From: Pseudomonadota bacterium
Lineage (GTDB): Bacteria; Desulfobacterota; Desulfobulbia; Desulfobulbales; DAOVYS01
Direction: 5' to 3'
DNA: 5,840 nucleotides
NCBI GenBank assembly: GCA_030635485.1
Contig: DAOVYS010000179.1
Coordinates: 1-5,840 of the forward strand
Numbering within the stretch: position 1 is the first letter of the stretch; the number at the start of each line of letters is the position of its first letter. The notes below the pieces were generated by a model. It had not been told where the DNA came from. It made no database searches and saw only the letters and a list, made by a program, of their open reading frames with translations. This document shows, in pieces, positions 1 through 5,005 of the stretch. The position numbers and the translations under genes are program-made.

Positions 1-4
1 AATC

Positions 5-9
5 GGAGG
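5..9 (+). promoter_or_regulatory. Ribosome binding site of the BzaF/ThiC gene
   Basis: GGAGG lies six bases before the ATG at 16. It favours that ATG over the adjacent in-frame GTG at 13. Another ATG at 11-13 is followed at once by TGA. Confidence 0.8.
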
Positions 10-15
10 AATGTG

Positions 16-1341
16 ATGAAAACACAGATTGAACTTGCCAGGGAAGGAATCATCAGCAAAGCTATGGAAAAAGTGGCAGGCGATGAAGGATTTACAGCAG
101 AAGAGATTCGACACCGGGTTGCCGCAGGCCATATCGTGATTCCGTGTAATCCCAACCGCAAAACGCAAAAAACTGTCGGTATAGGAAGAGGGCTGCGCAC
201 AAAGGTCAATGCCTCCATCGGCACCTCTTCGGATATTTCCGATCTTGATCTTGAAATTAAAAAAGCCCGGATAGCGGAACAGGAGCAGGCCGATAGCCTC
301 ATGGAACTTTCCACCGGAGGCAACCTGGATAAAATCCGCAGGGCTGTTCTTCAAAACTGCGCCCTTCCCGTGGGCAATGTTCCCCTTTATCAGGCCTTTG
401 CCGAAGCCGGCCGGAAATTTCATAATCCCAACAAGCTTGACCCTGAATATCTTTTTGAACTAATAGAACGTCAGTTGGAGGATGGTCTCTCCTTTATGGC
501 GATTCATTGCGGCATTAACCGTTTTTCCATAGAACGGCTGCGTAACCAGGGATTTCGTTACGGGGGGCTGGTCTCCAAGGGCGGCACTTTTATGGTGTCG
601 TGGATGGAATACAATAATCGGGAAAATCCTCTTTATGAGCAGTTTGACAGGGTGTGTCAACTGATGAAAAAATATGACGCCGTGCTCTCCCTTGGTAACG
701 GCATGCGGGCCGGCGCTATCCACGACAGCCACGATCGGGCCCAGATGGCTGAAATGATCATCAATTGTGAATTGGCTGAGCTTGGTCGTGAAATGGGGTG
801 TCAGATTATGGTCGAAGGGCCGGGCCATGTGCCGCTGGATGAAATTGAAGGGAATATAATGGTTGAAAAAAGAATGAGCGGAGGAGCGCCCTATTACGTC
901 CTTGGCCCGTTGCCGGCAGATTCCGGAGCTGGATACGACCATATTACCGCAGCCATTGGAGCGGCCAATTCGGCTCGTTACGGGGCTGACCTGATCTGTT
1001 ATATTACTCCGGCGGAACATCTGGCGCTGCCGAATGAGGAAGATGTTCGTGAAGGTGTTCGGGTAACGAGATTAGCTGCAAGAATAGGTGATATTGCCAA
1101 ATATCCGGAAAAAAGGGGGCTGGAAAAGAGAGCGGCCATTGCGAGACGCGATACCGACTGGCAGGAATATTTCAGGCTTCTGATGTTCTCGGAAAAGGCC
1201 GCCGAGATGCGGCAAAGCCGCGTCCCTGAAAACAGTAAAACCTGCACCATGTGCGGTGATTTCTGTGCCATGGAAAGAGGAGCTGCCCTATTCCGGAATG
1301 ATATTAAGGGAGATAAGCGCGGAGTTATGTGCGGCAAGTAG
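16..1341 (+). CDS. bzaF: ThiC-superfamily radical SAM enzyme, probable 5-hydroxybenzimidazole synthase BzaF (alternative: phosphomethylpyrimidine synthase ThiC)
   Basis: This is a complete 441-residue protein of the short, anaerobe-type length for the ThiC superfamily. These enzymes rearrange aminoimidazole ribotide using S-adenosylmethionine and a C-terminal [4Fe-4S] cluster. ThiC makes the thiamin pyrimidine; BzaF makes 5-hydroxybenzimidazole, a cobamide lower-ligand base. Visible motifs are the cluster cysteines C410, C413 and C417 (CTMCGDFC), and two metal-ligand-type histidines, H271 in EGPGHVP and H335 in PAEHLALP, 64 residues apart as in ThiC. From remembered family sequences, ASIGTS (66-71), MELS (96-99), GNVPLYQAF (120-128), HCGIN (164-168), YGGLVSKGG (182-190) and SLGNGMRAG (225-233) fit BzaF. 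ThiC usually has ANIGTS, MDLS, GTVP.YQ, HCG.T, VSRGG and SLGDGLRPG. The ATG at 16 is chosen because GGAGG at 5-9 lies six bases upstream; the GTG at 13 is too close. Any upstream TPP or cobalamin riboswitch lies outside the window. Superfamily membership is near certain; the BzaF choice is inference. Confidence 0.75.
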   Translation: MKTQIELAREGIISKAMEKVAGDEGFTAEEIRHRVAAGHIVIPCNPNRKTQKTVGIGRGLRTKVNASIGTSSDISDLDLEIKKARIAEQEQADSLMELSTGGNLDKIRRAVLQNCALPVGNVPLYQAFAEAGRKFHNPNKLDPEYLFELIERQLEDGLSFMAIHCGINRFSIERLRNQGFRYGGLVSKGGTFMVSWMEYNNRENPLYEQFDRVCQLMKKYDAVLSLGNGMRAGAIHDSHDRAQMAEMIINCELAELGREMGCQIMVEGPGHVPLDEIEGNIMVEKRMSGGAPYYVLGPLPADSGAGYDHITAAIGAANSARYGADLICYITPAEHLALPNEEDVREGVRVTRLAARIGDIAKYPEKRGLEKRAAIARRDTDWQEYFRLLMFSEKAAEMRQSRVPENSKTCTMCGDFCAMERGAALFRNDIKGDKRGVMCGK

Positions 1342-1387
1342 GCGGCAAATGGAGATTGAAACATGCCGGAGTTGAGTGATTGAGAGT

Positions 1388-1423
1388 GAGAGGGGGCGTA
1401 AATCGACGCCTCTCTCTACTTTT
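1388..1423 (+). terminator. Hairpin between convergent genes, possible terminator of the BzaF/ThiC gene
   Basis: The arms GAGA(1388-1391)+GGCGT(1395-1399) and ACGCC+TCTC (1406-1414) pair around a six-base loop, with three unpaired G bases bulged from the left arm. The plus-strand tail after the stem (TCTACTTTT) is only moderately T-rich and runs into the last codons of the convergent receiver gene. On the minus strand the stem follows that gene's stop but is not followed by a T run. It is therefore a plausible rather than classic Rho-independent terminator, more convincing for the plus-strand gene. Confidence 0.45.
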
Positions 1424-1817
1424 CAGCCATTTGAACACCCGCCCTTACCAGGCCCTGGCGGACCTGTTCCGCATTGAACGGTTTGACAATATACGATCCG
1501 CACAATTCTCCGAATGAGGTAAAAATTGTGCTCGGTTGGTCGTCTACCGTCATCATAACCACCTTTGCTTCCTTTGGGAAAGGAACCTGCGCAGCCTCCC
1601 AGTCCCTTATACGTTTTAGTGCTTCAATGCCGTCCATGCCGGGCATATCGATATCCATTGTTATAATATCATACGGTTCTCCTTTTTTATGGGCGTTTAA
1701 AAAGGCATCAACGGCCTCCTTCCCGCCACTCACCTCATCACACTCTCCGAATTCGGACAGGATTGTTTTTGCCTTGACCCTGCTGGCTATTTCGTCATCC
1801 ACTATCAGAATCTTCAT
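1416..1817 (-). CDS. Single-domain (CheY-like) response regulator receiver protein
   Basis: This is a 133-residue protein made entirely of one receiver domain. The acidic pocket is D7-D8 (KILIVDDE), the phospho-accepting Asp is D55 in TMDIDMPGMDG, the switch Thr is T90 in VMMT, and the conserved Lys is K112 in YIVKPF with an aromatic at Y109. All residues needed for phosphorylation are present. No DNA-binding, enzymatic or HPt domain follows, so output should be by protein contact or by relaying phosphate onward. The start at 1817 is preferred: AAGGAG lies six bases upstream. The upstream in-frame ATG (1857-1859) would add 14 residues encoded partly by a repeated DNA element. The gene lies 56 bases after the hybrid kinase stop on the same strand, so it is probably in the same transcript and a likely phosphate partner of that kinase's HPt domain. 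The receiver call is secure; the partner assignment is inferred from position. Confidence 0.93.
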   Translation of the reverse strand: MKILIVDDEIASRVKAKTILSEFGECDEVSGGKEAVDAFLNAHKKGEPYDIITMDIDMPGMDGIEALKRIRDWEAAQVPFPKEAKVVMMTVDDQPSTIFTSFGELCGSYIVKPFNAEQVRQGLVRAGVQMAEK

Positions 1818-1823
1818 CCTTAT

Positions 1824-1829
1824 CTCCTT
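1824..1829 (-). promoter_or_regulatory. Ribosome binding site deciding the receiver-protein start
   Basis: AAGGAG on the minus strand is followed by a six-base spacer and the ATG at 1817-1815. The upstream ATG at 1859 is not preceded by a comparable site, so this places the true start at the first residue of the receiver fold. Confidence 0.75.
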
Positions 1830-1843
1830 GGAAATAGGTTCTC

Positions 1844-1869
1844 GTAAGTTCGTACCCATGGTGAACGGT
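1844..1869 (-). repeat. 26-bp repeat, copy 1 (inverted relative to copy 2 at 4742-4767)
   Basis: Read on the minus strand, this segment matches 4742-4767 on the plus strand at 25 of 26 positions; the shared core includes GGGTACGAACTTAC and ACCGTTCACCA. It fills much of the gap between the kinase stop and the receiver RBS. It contains the non-preferred upstream ATG of the receiver reading frame. Confidence 0.85.
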
Positions 1870-1872
1870 ATT

Positions 1873-1905
1873 ATTATATCAAATTTGAAACTGAAATTTT
1901 GTCAA
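1873..1905 (-). promoter_or_regulatory. Possible internal promoter for the receiver gene, with a long spacer
   Basis: On the minus strand an exact TTGACA (1905-1900) and an exact TATAAT (1878-1873) occur in the last codons and stop of the kinase gene, about 56 bases before the receiver start. The spacer is 21 bases, longer than the usual 16-18, so unaided sigma-70 use would be poor. Both hexamers also lie mostly in coding sequence and may be coincidental. Confidence 0.3.
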
Positions 1906-4438
1906 AATATAATCGCATGCGATCAAATTCTTTTTCAAATCTATCCAAGACCTCGTCACTTCCTTTCAGTTGTCCTGATTTGCCAATTAATTCCAGTTCA
2001 TGCGCAATTCGGGAAAGATCGTTCGCTGCCAGGTTTGCCGCACCGCCTTTTATGGCATGAGCCTCCTGCCTGATAACTTCCGCATCCCGGTCCGATATGG
2101 CCTGACGCATTACCTTAATCTGAGACTTTACTTTTTCCAGGAAAAGTCCTATTACCTTTATGAGCACATCCCTTTTCCCCATGAATTCATCCAGCGCCTG
2201 TTCAAAGTTCATCGGCGCACTTCCCTCTGCTTTATCCTCTGCCTGATCCTCTATTGCCGTTTTCACTTGTTCCGGAACTGTCTCATGAAGCGGGCTTAAC
2301 ACCTCTCCGGTCCATTTTCTTACTATTTCAAGCAGCTCTTTTCTCTTCAGGGGTTTTGAAATGAAATCGTCCATCCCGGCATTAAAACTTTTTTTATGAT
2401 AGCCTTTGGCTGTATGGGCTGTCATGGCAATGATAGGCAACCTTTGCATGCCGGACGGAATTTTTTCTACACCCGCTTTGATAAATTTTTTCTCCATGGC
2501 ACGTATTGTCCGTGTTGCTTCAAAGCCGTCCATTACCGGCATCTGTATGTCCATTAGAACGGCATGGTATCTGTTACGTTCGTACAGCTCAACCGCACGC
2601 TGCCCGTCCTCTGCAAGATCGATCCGGTATCCTGCATTCTGTAGATGGGTTATGGCCACATGCTGATTCGTAGGATAATCTTCGACAAGAAGAATCCGGA
2701 TGTCTTTACTGTATACCTCTGAAACAGTATGCTTGGTGACGGTCCGGGGCAGAGGCCGGGCTTCTTTTATGTCCGAGGTTGCAAGTAGTCCTAGAACCAG
2801 TTTTATGGTCTGGGACAGCATGTCCGCTTTGACCGGTTTGGTCAGATACCCCTCAATACCCAATTCACAACATTTTTTGCCGTCTCCGATTTTTCCGACG
2901 GATGTGAGTAATATTATAGGGAGGTTAGTAAATTGATCCGTCTGTTTTATCTTGCCGGGAAGATCAAAACCGCTTAAAAGGGGCAGTTGAAAGTCGATCA
3001 CAATCAGGTCAAAAGGTTCTCCTGATGAAACCGCCTCTTTAAGATAAGAGAGAACCTCCTTTCCATTGGATACTTCCACAGGTCTGCACCCCCAGGAGAC
3101 AAGATACGCTGCCAGCACGGATCTGATCGTGCTGCTCTGATCAGCTACCAACACCTTCAGATCTTTCAGGTCTACATCCGGTTCAGCCGGCCTGCCTTTC
3201 AGGTCTTCCTGCTTGGGAAACAGGAGCGTAAACCAGAATGTGCTGCCCACTCCCATTTTGCTCACTACGCCCATCCTGCCGCCCATAAGTTCTACCAGTT
3301 GTTTGGATATGGCCGTACCCAGACCGGTTCCGCCATATTCCCTTGTTGTTGAACTCTCTGCCTGGGAGAAACTGTCAAAGATTGTTGCCAGTTTTTCTTC
3401 AGGGATTCCAATGCCTGTGTCCTTTATTGAAAATCTGATCTCAACGCTGTCTTCCTGTTCATTGATTTTTTCACCATTGATAAATATCTCCCCCTTATGT
3501 GTGAATTTGATGGCGTTGTCTGCAAGGTTCATCAGTATCTGCCGAAGACGGCCCGGATCGCCTGTCAGTTGAGTGGGAATATCCGGGGGCAGAAACGAGA
3601 TGAGATCAAGCCCCTTTTGGTCCGCCCTGACGGCAATGTTGTCCGCCACGTCTTCAATCGTGGTCCTTAAGTCAAACGGGATTTCCTCAACTTCAATCTT
3701 TCCTGCCTCGATTTTAGAATAGTCAAGTATGTTATTGACCAGGTAAAGCAGTGATTCAGCACCCTTGCAGATCATGTCAAAGATATCTTTCTGGTTGTCA
3801 TCAAGGTCTGTATCCATAGCCAGTTCAGTCATGCCGATAATCCCGTTCAAGGGCGTCCTTATTTCATGACTCATATTGGCAAGGAATTCGCTTTTTGCCT
3901 TGCTGGCAGCCTCGGCTTTAACAGCCCATTGTTGAGCGGTTTTTGTCGCATCCTCCAGCTGTTTGTTGGTCTTCATGAGCTGCAGGTTGGCGGATTCGGC
4001 TTCAGCCTTGGCTTTACGAAGTTCTTCCTCCGTTTCTTTGCGTCTGGTCATGTCGCGGGAGCGGTCCAATGCCTTGCTAATGGAAAGTTGAAGTACGGAT
4101 AGGGGCGTAATAGGCTTAACAATAAAATCCCAGGCGCCCAGACGCAATGCCTCAACCGCATCATCCATGGTGCCGACCCCGGACATAATTATTACAGGGA
4201 GATCAGAATGTTTTCCTGAGAACTTTGTCAGGAATTCCAAGCCGTCCATTTTTGGCATGTAGAGATCCAGAAGGATGAGGTCGGGTTTCTCAAGTTCAAA
4301 AATTTCGAGTCCCTCATAGCCGTTTTCAGCTTCCACCACTTCAAAATCCAGATCTTCAAGGAAATAGCAAATAAGTTTGCGGAGAAGAGGTTCATCATCA
4401 ATAATCAATACCTTGACCGGCGGTTCTTCATGAGGCAT
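1874..4438 (-). CDS. Soluble tripartite hybrid histidine kinase (REC-HisKA-HATPase-REC-REC-HPt)
   Basis: This is an 854-residue cytoplasmic kinase of a multistep phosphorelay. Domains in order: receiver 1 (about 8-125; D14-D15, phospho-site D58, S86, K108); a charged coiled coil (about 130-182); HisKA with H-box SHEIRTPLNG and phospho-site H191; HATPase_c to about 408 with N308 in the N-box, DTGIGIP (340-346) and GGTGLGTAI (369-377); receiver 2 (about 427-550; D482, K534); receiver 3 (about 579-710; E586-D587, D630, T673, K695); and an HPt domain (about 745-850) with H794 in HAIKGGAANL. No transmembrane segment or PAS/GAF/HAMP sensor is visible, so the N-terminal receiver is the likely input. 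In receiver 2, Q434 replaces the second pocket acid. The start at 4438 lies 11 bases after AAAGGA. An ATG at 4447 (three more residues, spacing two) is possible, and the longest frame from 4519 is unlikely because it precedes the predicted transcription start. The receiver gene follows after 56 bases. Confidence 0.95.
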   Translation of the reverse strand: MPHEEPPVKVLIIDDEPLLRKLICYFLEDLDFEVVEAENGYEGLEIFELEKPDLILLDLYMPKMDGLEFLTKFSGKHSDLPVIIMSGVGTMDDAVEALRLGAWDFIVKPITPLSVLQLSISKALDRSRDMTRRKETEEELRKAKAEAESANLQLMKTNKQLEDATKTAQQWAVKAEAASKAKSEFLANMSHEIRTPLNGIIGMTELAMDTDLDDNQKDIFDMICKGAESLLYLVNNILDYSKIEAGKIEVEEIPFDLRTTIEDVADNIAVRADQKGLDLISFLPPDIPTQLTGDPGRLRQILMNLADNAIKFTHKGEIFINGEKINEQEDSVEIRFSIKDTGIGIPEEKLATIFDSFSQAESSTTREYGGTGLGTAISKQLVELMGGRMGVVSKMGVGSTFWFTLLFPKQEDLKGRPAEPDVDLKDLKVLVADQSSTIRSVLAAYLVSWGCRPVEVSNGKEVLSYLKEAVSSGEPFDLIVIDFQLPLLSGFDLPGKIKQTDQFTNLPIILLTSVGKIGDGKKCCELGIEGYLTKPVKADMLSQTIKLVLGLLATSDIKEARPLPRTVTKHTVSEVYSKDIRILLVEDYPTNQHVAITHLQNAGYRIDLAEDGQRAVELYERNRYHAVLMDIQMPVMDGFEATRTIRAMEKKFIKAGVEKIPSGMQRLPIIAMTAHTAKGYHKKSFNAGMDDFISKPLKRKELLEIVRKWTGEVLSPLHETVPEQVKTAIEDQAEDKAEGSAPMNFEQALDEFMGKRDVLIKVIGLFLEKVKSQIKVMRQAISDRDAEVIRQEAHAIKGGAANLAANDLSRIAHELELIGKSGQLKGSDEVLDRFEKEFDRMRLYFDKISVSNLI

Positions 4439-4449
4439 GATAATCATAT

Positions 4450-4455
4450 TCCTTT
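4450..4455 (-). promoter_or_regulatory. Shine-Dalgarno-like site of the hybrid kinase
   Basis: AAAGGA on the minus strand lies 11 bases before the ATG at 4438 and two bases before the ATG at 4447. Neither spacing is ideal. The longer one is more workable, so the start is uncertain by three residues only. Confidence 0.5.
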
Positions 4456-4472
4456 TACGAAATATTTTTATT

Positions 4473-4534
4473 TTCAAATGATATGGTTTTCTATTATAGA
4501 ATAGTTGAAACGGTACCAATTATTATCATTTGAA
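4473..4534 (-). promoter_or_regulatory. 11-bp perfect inverted repeat bracketing the kinase promoter (candidate operator pair)
   Basis: TTCAAATGATA (4473-4483) and its exact reverse complement TATCATTTGAA (4524-4534) enclose the predicted -35, -10 and start site. The arms are 51 bp apart start to start, close to five helical turns, so two bound regulators would face the same side of the DNA. The AT-rich context raises the chance of coincidence. Confidence 0.45.
4493..4519 (-). promoter_or_regulatory. Predicted sigma-70-type promoter of the kinase-receiver operon
   Basis: On the minus strand, TTGGTA (4519-4514) and a perfect TATAAT (4498-4493) are separated by 15 bases. Transcription would begin near 4486, giving a leader of about 48 bases before the kinase ATG. 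The -10 is strong; the -35 is weak and the spacing short, which fits a regulated promoter. Perfect inverted-repeat arms lie on both sides. Confidence 0.5.
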
Positions 4535-4684
4535 TTCAGGTAGATAGGTAGATCGTATATTTTTTTTTGATCTGTAACCCCGGTTTTGCAACGGCGTTTT
4601 TTGACTGTAAATTTGGATTATCAGCATAAGTTAGTTCTTTCTGTTTGAATTTATTATCAATTTGTTTTTTAATGTCAGATAACA

Positions 4685-4706
4685 ATCATGTAACATGATA
4701 ACATGT
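4685..4706. promoter_or_regulatory. CATG palindrome cluster, possible regulator binding site
   Basis: ATCATGT-A-ACATGAT (4685-4699) is a perfect 7-bp inverted repeat with one central base. It is followed at once by a second TAACATG (4699-4705), and ACATGT (4701-4706) is itself a palindrome. Three CATG cores in 22 bases of non-coding DNA between divergent genes look operator-like. The regulator is unknown. Confidence 0.35.
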
Positions 4707-4741
4707 ATCCTGTTTCTTGACCACGGATCTGAAAATGGGTA

Positions 4742-4767
4742 ACCGTTCACCAGGGGTACGAACTTAC
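4742..4767 (+). repeat. 26-bp repeat, copy 2 (inverted relative to copy 1 at 1844-1869)
   Basis: This copy matches the minus strand of 1844-1869 with one mismatch (G at 4753 where copy 1 has T). The identical 10-mer CTGAAAATGG lies on both sides of it, at 4729-4738 and 4767-4776. The pair of copies encloses the kinase gene and its promoter but not the receiver gene. Confidence 0.85.
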
Positions 4768-4846
4768 TGAAAATGGTTCCATAAGAACAGCCTGAACGAG
4801 AGTTGCTCGCCTTTCGTTTACCGCTCTATAAACAACAACACAAGTT

Positions 4847-4951
4847 TGATGGTCTCGTAAAAAGTTATGGGATGGCGTCACAAAAAGTCCGAACTACTGC
4901 ATCGCAGCAAGTGACGTAGCGTGAAGGGATGGATCGGACTCATGTTGTTGT
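4847..4951 (+). repeat. Structured repeat-like segment, possible truncated dispersed (MITE/REP-like) element
   Basis: The segment begins TGATGGTCTCGTAAAAAGT and contains two related motifs, GTCTCGTAAAAAGT (4852-4865) and GCGTCACAAAAAGT (4875-4888). It has several inverted repeats: CGTCAC (4876-4881) with GTGACG (4911-4916), AGTCCGA (4886-4892) with TCGGACT (4934-4940), and a CTGC-ATC-GCAG mini-hairpin. ACAACAACA (4832-4840) and TGTTGTTGT (4943-4951) are reverse complements near its edges. The opening motif resembles a dispersed repeat I remember from sulfate-reducing Desulfobacterota, but the mirrored right end I would expect is absent. It encodes no protein. Confidence 0.45.
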
Positions 4952-4952
4952 G

Positions 4953-4958
4953 TATAAA
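4953..4958 (+). promoter_or_regulatory. Possible -10 element of the actin-like gene
   Basis: TATAAA lies 47 bases before the ATG at 5006. No good -35 is found 16-18 bases upstream. Another TATAAA at 4827-4832, preceded by TTGCTC 18 bases upstream, is an alternative. Either could serve; neither is strong. Confidence 0.25.
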
Positions 4959-5005
4959 ACGGGGTTAGATAAGTGAAGAAGAGTAAGAAGAAGGAGAGGA
5001 AAAGC

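Larger units (their letters stand above)
4439..5005. other. Divergent intergenic region between the hybrid kinase and the actin-like gene
   Basis: This 567-base gap contains no credible gene. It is strongly AT-rich from about 4440 to 4710 and closer to the window average after that. It contains the kinase promoter and its inverted repeat, an 8-bp tandem duplication starting GGTAGAT (4539-4554), a T run at 4560-4568, the CATG-rich palindrome cluster (4685-4706), the second copy of the 26-bp repeat (4742-4767), and a structured repeat-like segment (4847-4951) reaching to within 55 bases of the plus-strand gene. I see no tRNA, riboswitch or CRISPR structure in it. Confidence 0.7.

Noticed and set aside
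460..1020. 186-codon open frame on the minus strand inside the BzaF/ThiC gene
   Set aside because: It is antisense to a well-conserved enzyme with family motifs. Its translation has no recognisable domain, and it has no ribosome site.
1363..1383. Tiny plus-strand frame MPELSD after the BzaF/ThiC gene, with GGAG upstream
   Set aside because: At six codons it is too short to support, and it leads into the terminator hairpin; probably chance.
1474..2073. 199-codon plus-strand open frame across the receiver gene and the kinase 3' end
   Set aside because: It overlaps two clear receiver/HPt genes on the other strand. Its translation is low-complexity shadow sequence.
4579..4602. Hairpin followed by six T bases in the intergenic region, terminator-like on the plus strand
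   Set aside because: The stem is only about five pairs with a bulge. No plus-strand gene lies upstream for 3 kb.
4601..4630. TTGACT with CATAAG 18 bases later as a plus-strand promoter
   Set aside because: The -10 is poor, and the leader to the ATG at 5006 would exceed 370 bases; cannot be supported over closer candidates.
4792..4807. Sigma-54-like site (CTGAACG, four bases, TTGCT) before the actin-like gene
   Set aside because: The -12 half is good, but the -24 half lacks one of the two invariant G bases, and the site is about 200 bases from the start codon.
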